Positions 54,312-62,689 of a stretch of DNA of 64,000 bases are shown here, one piece after another. The translations under genes were made by a program, and so were the position numbers. Position 1 is the stretch's first letter; each line of letters begins with the position of its first letter. Source of the stretch: Parvibaculum sp039680535 (GTDB lineage Bacteria > Pseudomonadota > Alphaproteobacteria > Parvibaculales > Parvibaculaceae); NCBI RefSeq assembly GCF_039680535.1, contig NZ_JBDKSS010000013.1, positions 496,001 through 560,000 of the forward strand, in the 5' to 3' direction. The notes below the pieces were generated by a model that saw only the letters and a list, made by a program, of their open reading frames with translations, made no database searches and had not been told where the DNA came from.

Positions 54312-56042
54312 TCAATGCGACGGGGCGGCCTGCGCTCCACGGATGAGCTTGCCCGGAAGGACGCCGGTGGGTTCGCCATCCCGATAGACGATCTCGCCGC
54401 TGACGATTGTCGCCTTGTAGCCGCTGGCGCCCTGGAAGAGGCGTCGGCCCCCCGCGGGAAGATCGAAGACCATCTCGGGCTTCGGCAGCGCGAGCTTCTC
54501 ATAGTCGATGATGTTGATATCGCCCTTCATGCCCGGCGCGACGACGCCGCGGTCGAGGAGGCCATATTGCTCCGCGGTGTCTTTCGTTTGCAGGCGGACG
54601 ATATATTCGATTGGCAGCTTCCTGCCGCGGCTTCGGTCGCGCGTCCAGTGGGTGAGCATGAAGGTCGGCGTGCTGCCGTCGCAGATCGCGCCCACATGCG
54701 CGCCGCCATCGGCAAGGCTGAGGCCCGTCTGCGGGTGGAGCAGCGATTCCTCGATGGCCGTGTAGTCGTTGGTCGAGTAGCCGAAGAGCGGGAAGTAGAG
54801 GAAGCCCTTGCCGCCATTTTCCATCATCGCGTCATAAGCGACTTCGGCGAGCGATTTGCCAGTGCGTTCGGCGATGGCGGCGACGGAATCCTCGGGCGCG
54901 GGCTCGTAGTCCTCGCGCTCGTTCATCGGATACATCTTGTGGAAGCCGCCGACCAGATTGTCGATGAAGGCGCCGAGGCCCTGCGGGTTGGCTTCATTGA
55001 GAATGCGCGCTTTCACCTCCGGATCGGCGAGCCTCTTTATGCGCTCCTCGAAAGGAAGCGAGGCGATCTCGCCATAGGCCCTCTTGAGCAGGAACGGATG
55101 GGCGGAGGTCTGCCATCCCATCAGAATGCCGACCGGGCGGCCCGAATGCTGGCCGCGAATATTGGTCACGCCTTCAGCACGCGCCTTGTCGAGTAGGCCC
55201 AGCATCTTCTTGTAGAGGTCCGGGCGCTCGTCGATCTGTTGCAGGTTGAAGGTCACCATGCGGCCGGTCTTCTTCGCCATGTCGAGCATCCACTCGAATT
55301 CCTTGTCCATCTCGCGATGGGTTGCGGAAATCTGGAAGACGCCGGAGCCATGCACCTTCAGCGCGTCGGCGATGCCCGTCAACTCGTCCTGAGCGGCCAT
55401 CGTGCCGGGAACGGGCTCACCCTTCTTGGTGTTGTGAATGTCGGTGCGCGAGGTGGAAAAGCCGAGCGCGCCTGACTTCAGCGCTTCCAGCGTCAGCTCG
55501 CGCATGCGGGCAATGTCTGCCGGCGTCGCCGGTTCGTTATCGACGCCGCGCTTGCCCATGACATAGACGCGGAGCGCGCAATGTGGCATCTGCGCCGCGA
55601 GGTCGATGGCAAAGGGACGTTTGTCGAGCGCATCCATGAACTCGGGGAAGCTTTCCCATTCCCACTTGATGCCCTCATGCATGGCGGCGCCGGGAATGTC
55701 CTCGACGGCTTCCATGAGGTCGATCAGCTCGCTGCGCTGCTCGGGCTTCACCGGCGCGAAGCCGACACCGCAATTGCCCATGACGGCTGTCGTGACGCCA
55801 TGAAGCGAGGAGGGTGTGAGATAGGGGTCCCAGGTCGCCTGCGCGTCGTAATGGGTATGGATGTCGACGAAGCCCGGCGTGACGAGAAGGCCGGTCGCGT
55901 CGATCTCTTCGCGGCCCGTGCCTTCGACCTTGCCGACCGCGGAAATCTTGCCGCCATCGATGGCGACATCGCCGATGAAGGGTGCATTGCCCGTGCCGTC
56001 GACGATCTTGCCGCCGCGGATCACCAGATCATGTGTCGTCAT
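54312..56042 (-). CDS. N-acyl-D-amino-acid deacylase family amidohydrolase
   Basis: A 576-residue amidohydrolase of the D-aminoacylase/dihydroorotase-like group. It has VTPGFVDIHTHYDAQATWDPYLTPSS with the metal His residues, GNCGVGFAPVKP, STSRTDIHNTKKGEPVPG, and the C-terminal SLADGGAHVGAICDGS and GDINIIDYEKL. The likely reaction is hydrolysis of N-acylated D-amino acids or related amides, but this family often contains unassigned hydrolases. It is 27 bp after a TetR gene. Confidence 0.85.
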   Translation of the reverse strand: MTTHDLVIRGGKIVDGTGNAPFIGDVAIDGGKISAVGKVEGTGREEIDATGLLVTPGFVDIHTHYDAQATWDPYLTPSSLHGVTTAVMGNCGVGFAPVKPEQRSELIDLMEAVEDIPGAAMHEGIKWEWESFPEFMDALDKRPFAIDLAAQMPHCALRVYVMGKRGVDNEPATPADIARMRELTLEALKSGALGFSTSRTDIHNTKKGEPVPGTMAAQDELTGIADALKVHGSGVFQISATHREMDKEFEWMLDMAKKTGRMVTFNLQQIDERPDLYKKMLGLLDKARAEGVTNIRGQHSGRPVGILMGWQTSAHPFLLKRAYGEIASLPFEERIKRLADPEVKARILNEANPQGLGAFIDNLVGGFHKMYPMNEREDYEPAPEDSVAAIAERTGKSLAEVAYDAMMENGGKGFLYFPLFGYSTNDYTAIEESLLHPQTGLSLADGGAHVGAICDGSTPTFMLTHWTRDRSRGRKLPIEYIVRLQTKDTAEQYGLLDRGVVAPGMKGDINIIDYEKLALPKPEMVFDLPAGGRRLFQGASGYKATIVSGEIVYRDGEPTGVLPGKLIRGAQAAPSH

Positions 56043-56069
56043 GTTTCGCTCCCGTCGCGTCGAGCGCCT

Positions 56070-56867
56070 TCACGGCGCTTCGGATTCATTTGTTTCGGTT
56101 TCGTGCAGTAGATCGCGCACCTGCCGCTCGGCAGAGGCGAGTTTCTTCATGCGGATCGCGTCCGCGAGTTCGCCGACAAGTGCTGCGTCGGCGCCCCAGC
56201 CTGCGAGCAACGCGCGCATGGTCGTATCGGGCAGGCTTTCGGCCGGGCCCCATGCGCCGCCGCGCCGCGTGAATTTCAGGAGCTGGATGACGCCTTGCAG
56301 CGCGCCCCAATGCATCAGCGTTCGCTCCTGCGCATCGCCCGGCGTGATCGCGCCCGTGGCCTGCGCGGCCGCGATGTCGGCCGACAGCATGCCAAGGGTC
56401 TCGCGCGCGACCTCGAAGACGGCCTGCGCGTCGCGCTCGGGAAGCCCATAGCGGGCGCTGCCGAGATAATGCGTGACGAGGCCGAACTCGGCGGGCGCCT
56501 CCTGCGCAAAGAGTTCATAGGTCTGGGCGGCGCCGATGAGGCGCGCGAGGGCACGCGCGCCTTCGTTCAGGCCCTGCCGTGCTGCCCAGACGTCGATGCG
56601 GGCGGCGGTATCGGCGGAGATCAGCCGGATATGCGTCGCGACCAGTCGTTGCAGCTCGCGCACCACCGCTTCCTTCGAGGGGTAGTAGCGATAGACCGCG
56701 GCCACCGAGCGGCCCATGCGCTCGGCAAGCGCATGCAAGGTCAGATTGTCGAGGCCACCCTCGCAGGCGAGGTCGAGCGCCGAGGCGAGGATTTCGCGCA
56801 TCTTGCGCGTCCTGTTCTGGGCGACGGCGGGCGAGAACTCGCCACTCTCGGAAAAAACGTGAACCAT
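56070..56867 (-). CDS. TetR family regulator upstream of the amidohydrolase
   Basis: The 265-residue protein begins MVHVFSESGEFSP and has a TetR helix-turn-helix (LDNLTLHALAERMGRSVAAVYRYYPSKEAVVRELQ, about 40-75), then a helical ligand domain. It is co-directional with the amidohydrolase and TauE genes, which it may control. A palindrome overlaps its start codon. Confidence 0.83.
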   Translation of the reverse strand: MVHVFSESGEFSPAVAQNRTRKMREILASALDLACEGGLDNLTLHALAERMGRSVAAVYRYYPSKEAVVRELQRLVATHIRLISADTAARIDVWAARQGLNEGARALARLIGAAQTYELFAQEAPAEFGLVTHYLGSARYGLPERDAQAVFEVARETLGMLSADIAAAQATGAITPGDAQERTLMHWGALQGVIQLLKFTRRGGAWGPAESLPDTTMRALLAGWGADAALVGELADAIRMKKLASAERQVRDLLHETETNESEAP

Positions 56868-56874
56868 GTTCACG
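56858..56874. promoter_or_regulatory. Palindrome overlapping the tetR start codon
   Basis: CGTGAA-5 nt-TTCACG overlaps the ATG at 56867. Placement suggests autorepression, with bound regulator also blocking translation initiation or transcription start. Confidence 0.45.
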
Positions 56875-57004
56875 CTTTTAGGCGGGGAGGCCGGAAAGCG
56901 CAAGGCCCTGTTTTGTGCGTCCTCGCTTTCACGATGCGTTGAGCGGGCTCGAAGCAAGGCCGGCGAATGGTTATGTTGGGAGCACAGGATTTCAGGAGGA
57001 TGCC

Positions 57005-57661
57005 ATGTTCGGACTGCGCAAGAAGATCGAGATGCCGACGCCCGAAGAGGCGCTCGAGGGCCGCGACTTTCCGCTTCCGACCGCCGAGCTGCACTTCGTC
57101 AACGGCGCGGCGCTCAAGGGGCCCTATCCGGCGGGCAGCGAGACGGCGATCTTTGGCTTGGGCTGCTTCTGGGGCGCGGAGCGAAAGTTCTGGCAGGTGC
57201 CGGGCGTCATCGTGACCGCCGTCGGCTACGCGGCGGGCTATACGCCGAATCCGACCTATGAAGAGGTCTGCACCGGCCGCACCGGGCACAATGAGGTCGT
57301 GCTCGTCGTCTACGATCCAAGGAAGGTGTCCTATGAGCAGCTTCTCAAGACCTTCTGGGAGAACCACAACCCGACGCAGGGCATGCGTCAGGGCAACGAC
57401 ATCGGCACGCAGTATCGCTCCGGCATTTATGTGACGAGCGAGGCGCAGAGGAAGGCAGCGGAAAGCTCGAAGGCGATGTTCGGCGCTGAGCTTGCAAAGC
57501 AGGGCTATGGCGCGATCACGACCGAAATCCTCGACGCACCGGAGTTCTATTTCGCCGAGGACTATCACCAGCAGTATCTCGCCAAGAACCCCGGCGGCTA
57601 TTGCGGGCTCGGTGGCACGGGCGTGAGCTGCCCGATCGGGACGGGTGTCAACGCAGTTTAA
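57005..57661 (+). CDS. msrA: Peptide methionine-(S)-S-oxide reductase
   Basis: MsrA reduces methionine S-sulfoxide in proteins. The 218-residue protein has the catalytic motif GLGCFWGAE with Cys54, EVCTGRTGHNEVVLVVYDP, and QYRSGIYVTSEAQ; the C-terminal GGYCGLGGTGVSCPIG carries the resolving cysteines. ATG 57005 follows AGGAGGA; an upstream frame start at 56915 lacks a site. Confidence 0.95.
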   Translation: MFGLRKKIEMPTPEEALEGRDFPLPTAELHFVNGAALKGPYPAGSETAIFGLGCFWGAERKFWQVPGVIVTAVGYAAGYTPNPTYEEVCTGRTGHNEVVLVVYDPRKVSYEQLLKTFWENHNPTQGMRQGNDIGTQYRSGIYVTSEAQRKAAESSKAMFGAELAKQGYGAITTEILDAPEFYFAEDYHQQYLAKNPGGYCGLGGTGVSCPIGTGVNAV

Positions 57662-57686
57662 GGCGCGACCTCGCCGCGCTCTCGGC

Positions 57687-57769
57687 GTCATCCCGGGCTT
57701 GTGCCGGGATCCAGGGGCGATGAACGCTGTGTGTGCAGCCCCTGGACCCCGGCACAAGCCCGGGGTGAC
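57687..57769. repeat. Dispersed palindromic repeat, copy 5
   Basis: The most regular copy, 83 bp: GTCATCCCGGGCTTGTGCC... pairs with ...GGCACAAGCCCGGGGTGAC over nearly its whole length, with central CAGGGG/CCCCTG arms. Confidence 0.85.
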
Positions 57770-57798
57770 GGTATTAGTTAGCACGAGGCCCAAAACAA

Positions 57799-57826
57799 AA
57801 AGGCCGCTCACTGCTGAGCGGCCTTT
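57799..57826 (-). terminator. Intrinsic terminator of rpoH
   Basis: 12-bp stem AAAGGCCGCTCA (57799-57810) with TGAGCGGCCTTT (57815-57826), loop CTGC, and a T-rich tail TTGTTTT on the minus strand, 21 bp after the rpoH stop. Confidence 0.9.
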
Positions 57827-57847
57827 CTTTGTCCGTAAGCGGAGCGA

Positions 57848-58750
57848 TCAGGCGCTGGCCCGTGCTTCCTTGCGCGCATCCGACTGTTCGCGTGCGGCGG
57901 CGCGCATAGCCTTTTGCAGCTTCTCGAAGGCGCGGACCTCGATCTGGCGGACGCGTTCGCGGCTGATGCCGTATTCCTGGCTCAGATCTTCCAGCGTCGC
58001 AGGTTCGTCCTTCAGCCGGCGTTCGGTCAGGATGTGCATCTCGCGTTCATTCAGCGTCTGCATCGCCTGCGCCAGCATTTCATGGCGAAGGCCCATTTCT
58101 TCCTGATCGCCGAGCGTGGTTTCCTGATCTGCGGAATCGTCCACCAGCCAGTCCTGCCACTCGCCACCTTCCGAATCCTGACGCAAGGGAGCGTTGAGCG
58201 AATTGTCCGGGCCCGACAGGCGACGGTTCATCGAGGTGACTTCTTCCTCGGTGACGCCGAGACGGTCGGCGATATAGGTCACATGCTCGGGATGCAGGTC
58301 GCCTTCCTCGATCGCCTGAATCTGGCCCTTCACCTTGCGCAGATTGAAGAAGAGCTTCTTCTGCGCCGCCGTGGTGCCCATCTTCACGAGCGACCATGAG
58401 CGCAGGATGTATTCCTGGATCGAGGCGCGAATCCACCACATGGCATAGGTCGCGAGGCGGAAGCCCTTTTCAGGCTCGAACCGCTTCACAGCCTGCATGA
58501 GGCCGACATTGCCTTCGGAAATGACTTCGCCGATGGGAAGCCCGTAGCCGCGATAGCCCATGGCGATCTTCGCCACGAGACGCAGATGGCTCGTCACGAG
58601 TTTGTGGGCAGCCTCCGAGTCCTCATGCTCTTTCCACCGCTTGGCGAGCATGTACTCTTCCTGCGGTTCAAGCATGGGAAACTTGCGGATCTCCTGGAGA
58701 TACCGCGAGAGACTTCCTTCCGGGCTGGGCGCCGGCATGAGCTTGGACAT
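57848..58750 (-). CDS. rpoH: RNA polymerase heat-shock sigma factor RpoH
   Basis: RpoH directs RNA polymerase to heat-shock promoters. The 300-residue sigma-70 family protein has region 2 (SHLRLVAKIAMGYRGYGLPIGEVISEGNVGLMQAVKRFEP, then FRLATYAMWWIRASIQEYIL), the RpoH box QKKLFFNLRKVKG, and region 4 with a helix-turn-helix (LEDLSQEYGISRERVRQIEVRAF). ftsH in this window has a matching promoter. The 137 bp upstream have a TATATA-like -10 but no clear -35. Confidence 0.95.
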   Translation of the reverse strand: MSKLMPAPSPEGSLSRYLQEIRKFPMLEPQEEYMLAKRWKEHEDSEAAHKLVTSHLRLVAKIAMGYRGYGLPIGEVISEGNVGLMQAVKRFEPEKGFRLATYAMWWIRASIQEYILRSWSLVKMGTTAAQKKLFFNLRKVKGQIQAIEEGDLHPEHVTYIADRLGVTEEEVTSMNRRLSGPDNSLNAPLRQDSEGGEWQDWLVDDSADQETTLGDQEEMGLRHEMLAQAMQTLNEREMHILTERRLKDEPATLEDLSQEYGISRERVRQIEVRAFEKLQKAMRAAAREQSDARKEARASA

Positions 58751-58887
58751 ATCTCTACCCCTCTTAGGCAGGCAGACCCCCTGAAGGCCGCATGCCTTTC
58801 CGGCGCAATTTCATACTGCGCCGCTCGGACATTGGATCTCTATATAGGAGCCGATTGCGGCCAAAAAAGGCCCCTCACATTAATATT

Positions 58888-59952
58888 TTATAACTCTTCC
58901 AAACTGGTCAGCAGGTCGGCCATGTCAGCGGGCAGGGGCGCGTCGAAATCCAGCCGCTTCTTTGTCACCGGGTGCTCGAAACCCAAGTGATGCGCGTGAA
59001 GCGCCTGCCGGTTGAGCCGTTCCAGCAGGGCTTGCGCCTCTGGCGGAAGCTTCGCCTTGCGCGTCTTCTGGCTGCCGCCATAGGTCGGATCGCCGAGCAC
59101 CGGATGGCCGATCGAGGTCATGTGAACGCGGATCTGGTGCGTCCGGCCGGTTTCGAGGCGGCATTCGACCAGCGAGACGATGGGCGGCTCGCCGAAGCTT
59201 TCCAGCACGGTGTAATGGGTGATGGCTTCCCGGCCTGCCGTCTTCACCGCAGCCATCTTGGAGCGGTTATGCGTCGAGCGGGCGATATTGGCTTCGATGA
59301 TGCCGCGCCGGGGCTTTGGCTCGCCCCAGACCAGCGCCCAATAGGCGCGGGTGAGCTTGCCGTCGCGGCCATGGGCGGCGAATTGCGCGGCAAGGCCCTG
59401 ATGGGCGCGGTCGGTCTTTGCGACCACGATGAGGCCGCTCGTGTCCTTGTCGAGGCGATGGACGATGCCGGGCCGCTTCTCCCCGCCGATGCCGGAAAGG
59501 CTTTCCCCGCAATGGGCGATGAGCGCGTTGACGAGCGTCATGTCCGGGCTGCCCGCCGCCGGATGGACGACGAGGCCGGCGGGCTTCATCACGACGATGA
59601 GTTCCTTGTCCTCGTAGACGATGTCGAGCGGGATCGACTGTGCCTGAGGTTTGGCGGGGACAGGCGCGGGCACATTCACGGTGAAGGCGTCGCCGGGTTT
59701 CACCTTGTAGGAGGCGTCGACCACGGGGCGCGTCTTGCCGCCGGTCTCCATGGTCACGCGCCTTTCGGCGATCAGGGCCTGAAGCCGGGCGCGCGAGAGC
59801 GTGCCTTCGCCTTCGGGCGTCTTGCCCGCCAGCGCGTCGGTGAGATACTTGTCGAGGCGGATGCCGCCCGCTTCGGGAGGCACCGTCAGGGCGTGGCTTT
59901 CCCCCTCATCGAGGGTTGGCTCTGCGCTTGGCGATTCTTTCAATGAGGACAT
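58888..59952 (-). CDS. RluD-like pseudouridine synthase
   Basis: A 354-residue RluA-family enzyme that makes pseudouridine in 23S rRNA or tRNA. It has an N-terminal S4-like domain (RLDKYLTDALAG), and the catalytic motif VHRLDKDTSGLIVVAKT with the essential Asp, plus the usual RTHQIRVHMTSIGHPVLGDPTYG. RluD is the most likely member by length and S4 domain. Two ATGs (59955, 59952) start within the ATG of the divergent gene. Confidence 0.9.
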   Translation of the reverse strand: MSSLKESPSAEPTLDEGESHALTVPPEAGGIRLDKYLTDALAGKTPEGEGTLSRARLQALIAERRVTMETGGKTRPVVDASYKVKPGDAFTVNVPAPVPAKPQAQSIPLDIVYEDKELIVVMKPAGLVVHPAAGSPDMTLVNALIAHCGESLSGIGGEKRPGIVHRLDKDTSGLIVVAKTDRAHQGLAAQFAAHGRDGKLTRAYWALVWGEPKPRRGIIEANIARSTHNRSKMAAVKTAGREAITHYTVLESFGEPPIVSLVECRLETGRTHQIRVHMTSIGHPVLGDPTYGGSQKTRKAKLPPEAQALLERLNRQALHAHHLGFEHPVTKKRLDFDAPLPADMADLLTSLEEL

Positions 59953-59953
59953 C

Positions 59954-60355
59954 ATGTCTGACGATACAGCCGCGCCTCTCTCCGGGGAACCGGCAAAGCC
60001 GCCTTTGTCGAACAGCGTCAAGGCCGCGATCCTGATGCTCGTCACCATGGGCCTCGTCCTCGTGGCCGGATTCATTTTCGTGGTCGCGACGGTCGTCAAG
60101 CGGAGCAACCATCCCACCGAGCAGACGGGCTTTGCCGGGCGTTTCGGCGTCACGGACATTCATGTCGCGCCGGGCGATGCGGTGAAGAGCGTCACCATGG
60201 CGGACGACCGGATTGCCATTCATGTCGGTAGCGACAAGAACGAGGAAATCATCATCGTCAGCCCCAAAACCGGGCTGGAGATCGGTCGGATCAGGCTGCG
60301 CCCGTTGAGCGATCTCGCTTCCCGCGAAATTGCGCCGCCCCAAGCCGGGAACTGA
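59954..60355 (+). CDS. DUF6476-like single-pass membrane protein
   Basis: The 133-residue protein has a short N-terminal cytoplasmic part, one membrane segment at about 22-46 (AAILMLVTMGLVLVAGFIFVVATVV), and a small beta-rich C-terminal domain. It resembles small alphaproteobacterial membrane proteins (DUF6476-type). ATG 59954 follows GAGGA; it overlaps the divergent rluD start and ends 1 bp into the next gene. Confidence 0.72.
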   Translation: MSDDTAAPLSGEPAKPPLSNSVKAAILMLVTMGLVLVAGFIFVVATVVKRSNHPTEQTGFAGRFGVTDIHVAPGDAVKSVTMADDRIAIHVGSDKNEEIIIVSPKTGLEIGRIRLRPLSDLASREIAPPQAGN

Positions 60356-60831
60356 TGAAGCGCCCGCGCAGGCCTGTCGAACTGGTGATCGCGCGGCGCG
60401 CGCGCCTCGTCATCGCGGCGCAAGCGCGGCTGAACTTTCCCGAAGAGTGCTGCGGCCTTCTCGTCGGTAAATTGCGGGCGGGCCGGGCCCGCGTAACGCA
60501 GGCTGTCCCGGCCGCGAACGTCGCGCCGCGCGCGCAACGCCGGCGCCGCTTTGAAATCGATCCCGGTGTGCTTTTCGCCGTCCAGCGCGCTCTGCGCGAG
60601 GGCGCCGCGAAGCCACATCGCGACGTGGTGCTTGGCTATTTCCACTCGCACCCCCGCGGGAAGCCAGAGCCCTCCGGGGCCGATCTCGCTGGCGCACACG
60701 AGCCAGGCTTCGTCATGCTCATCGCCGCGCCGCCGCACAAGGCGGGCGCGGTACCGCTGCGCGCCTGGCTGCGATTGGGGCTTGGCCCGTCGCGCCGATT
60801 CCGTCCGCTGAGACTCACGATCGAGCGCTGA
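60355..60831 (+). CDS. JAMM/MPN domain metalloprotease-like protein
   Basis: The 158-residue protein has the JAMM zinc motif: Glu in FPEECCGLLVG, then HSHP, then Ser and Asp in PSGADLAGAHEPG. Bacterial relatives process small beta-grasp proteins in sulfur-carrier pathways. No ThiS/MoaD-like partner is adjacent. TGATG coupling links it to the upstream membrane-protein gene. The sequence is very Arg/Ala-rich. Confidence 0.85.
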   Translation: MKRPRRPVELVIARRARLVIAAQARLNFPEECCGLLVGKLRAGRARVTQAVPAANVAPRAQRRRRFEIDPGVLFAVQRALREGAAKPHRDVVLGYFHSHPRGKPEPSGADLAGAHEPGFVMLIAAPPHKAGAVPLRAWLRLGLGPSRRFRPLRLTIER

Positions 60832-61337
60832 CGCGCAAAACCGCGCAGCTATCGTCATTTCGGCAATTTTTTGGGGGGAGGGTGCCGCCTGTGCCGGGGG
60901 AGGAGGGAGGAGGGCACAGGCGGCAGCTACTGAAAGCCTTCGATCGGGGAGGAGATCGATCGAACTTTCGTGAATCTTGTATCGCGCCTTCATGACAAAA
61001 TGTCAAAGCCAAAAATGGTGCGGTGCAAAATGTTCCCTCAGCGGACCGGTATCGTCTTGCAAGGCATAAGTCATTGTTATTTATGAAGTTATTTTTATTT
61101 TCCGCGAATGTATGAAATACACCCATTTAAAATCTGCGCCCGTTTGCCGCACTGCGTAGATGAAAAATATCCATTTCAGATGCCTCTGCCAGCGTTCCGG
61201 GCACCCCTGCTGAAGCGAGTTGAATCGAGACCTTGCCGCTTCGCTGTCCATCGGCTGCCGGTCGCAGGCGATTCCATCGAATTCGGCTTGATCCCATGCC
61301 ACAACCGTCCTATACGGAGCGCCCGAACCGGCCACGT
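60832..61337. other. Intergenic region with G-rich hairpin, between the JAMM gene and tRNA-Glu
   Basis: The 506-bp gap has no convincing gene. It contains a perfect 13-bp stem (TGCCGCCTGTGCC at 60883-60895, GGCACAGGCGGCA at 60913-60925) whose 17-nt loop is purine only and G-rich. Further on the sequence becomes AT-rich near 61070-61130, consistent with a promoter region for tRNA-Glu, but no clear -35/-10 pair was assigned. Confidence 0.65.
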
Positions 61338-61413
61338 GTCCCCATCGTCTAGTGGCCCAGGACGTCGCCCTCTCACGGCGAAAACAGGGGTTCGACTCCC
61401 CTTGGGGATACCA
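61338..61413 (+). tRNA. tRNA-Glu (CTC)
   Basis: A complete cloverleaf: acceptor GTCCCCA with TGGGGAT, D arm GTCT...AGGAC, anticodon arm TCGCC-CTCTCAC-GGCGA with anticodon CTC, T arm AGGGGTTCGACTCCCCT, discriminator A and encoded CCA. The first pair is G1-U72. It reads GAG codons. Confidence 0.95.
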
Positions 61414-61854
61414 ATCCGCCGCCAAGGCGTTGATCGACCGGCGAGACAGCCTCGATCTTTATGCGGAGTAACTCTGTTGCCGCCAAGGCACAGTTTCCGC
61501 TTTTCAAGACGTCGATACCCAAGCAAGGCAATCCCTTTGGAATAGAAAGAAGCCGCCTGCGGTTGTCGCGGAGCCGGTGTGAATTTGCGCTGTGTTTTCC
61601 GGCGCAGGTGGCGTGAAAACCGGCGCTAGCGCTAGGAATTTTGACCTAAGTCTGCGCCATCGGCGGGGCGACCACGGTCGTGGTGCGGCGCTCGCGAAGG
61701 GGTCCGCGCGCCTGGTGAAACATTACAAAGTCATATGGTTTCAGTATTGAAAGGTCTCAGAATGAACCAATAGCCACCGGTCAATGGGCTTGCAAAGGCC
61801 AATGAATGAGGTGAGTTTTTAAGCAGAAATTCACGGTTGATGGAGGGTCGATCG
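61414..61854. other. Intergenic region between tRNA-Glu and the outer membrane protein gene
   Basis: The 441-bp gap contains no recognised gene. It has a short palindrome CTAGCGCTAG near 61624 and an AT-rich stretch near 61715-61760 that probably holds the promoter of the following gene. I found no integrase or copy of the tRNA 3' end. Confidence 0.6.
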
Positions 61855-62565
61855 ATGCGGAAGCTTCTCGTGGCGATGGGTTTGATGGGTTCGCTCGTCA
61901 TGGCGGCGCCGGCTCATGCGGCTGAACTCGGACAGATCAGCGGTCCTGGCGCCACATTCATGTGGGGTGGCTTTTATGTCGGCGTGAACGGCGGATATGC
62001 CTGGGGCGATCACGAGTGGCCGGAGTTCGACAAGAGCTACAGCGCCGACGGCGCGCTTGCGGGCGTGACCGGCGGTTTCAATATCGACAGCGGTGACTGG
62101 ATCTTCGGATTCGAGATGGATTACGACTGGACCGACATGGGCGGCGACCAGACGGGCTATCCCTATTACCGCTCGGCGCGTCATGTCAGCACCGACCTCA
62201 AGACCTTGGGCACAGCGCGGGTGCGCGCGGGATATGATGTCGGCGAGGCAACGAATCCGCTGTTGCTCTATGTGACGGGTGGTCTGGCCTTCGGCAATGT
62301 CGAGGCGACGCTGCAGGAAGTCAGTTGCGGCGATGGTTGCCAGACGAGCAGCAGCACCGACAAGCATGTCCGGTTTGGCTGGACGCTTGGCGCCGGCGCC
62401 GAATATGCGTTCGACCAGAACTGGTCCGCCAAGCTCGAATATCTGCACGTCGATCTCGGCGAGGACCGATACACCTTCCACGGAGCCATCTTTGGCAACG
62501 GGTCGACGAACATCAAGATCGACGGAATCGACCTTGTGCGCGTCGGTGTGAACTACCTCTTCTAA
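61855..62565 (+). CDS. Outer membrane beta-barrel protein (Omp25/31-like)
   Basis: The 236-residue protein has a signal peptide (about 1-22, ending APAHA), WGGFYVGVNGGYAWGDHEW, and alternating-residue beta strands ending in an aromatic residue (VGVNYLF), typical of eight-stranded porin-like OMPs of alphaproteobacteria. The two internal cysteines (CGDGC) may form a loop disulfide. The ATG at 61855 follows GGAGG. A terminator follows. Confidence 0.88.
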   Translation: MRKLLVAMGLMGSLVMAAPAHAAELGQISGPGATFMWGGFYVGVNGGYAWGDHEWPEFDKSYSADGALAGVTGGFNIDSGDWIFGFEMDYDWTDMGGDQTGYPYYRSARHVSTDLKTLGTARVRAGYDVGEATNPLLLYVTGGLAFGNVEATLQEVSCGDGCQTSSSTDKHVRFGWTLGAGAEYAFDQNWSAKLEYLHVDLGEDRYTFHGAIFGNGSTNIKIDGIDLVRVGVNYLF

Positions 62566-62591
62566 CCGCGCCTCGATTTTCGAAATGCATG

Positions 62592-62622
62592 ACGGCCCCG
62601 GTGGAAACACCGGGGCCGTTTT
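62592..62622 (+). terminator. Intrinsic terminator of the outer membrane protein gene
   Basis: 12-bp stem ACGGCCCCGGTG (62592-62603), loop GAAA, CACCGGGGCCGT (62608-62619), followed by TTTTG. Confidence 0.93.
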
Positions 62623-62689
62623 GCATTCGACCGATGTTGGCCTTTTCGCCGCGGTGCTATGTTCATCGCGACAATCGAAGGGCCCGAGC

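Noticed and set aside
61338..61854. tRNA-Glu as a genomic-island attachment site
   Set aside because: No integrase gene and no second copy of the tRNA 3' end were seen in the following sequence.
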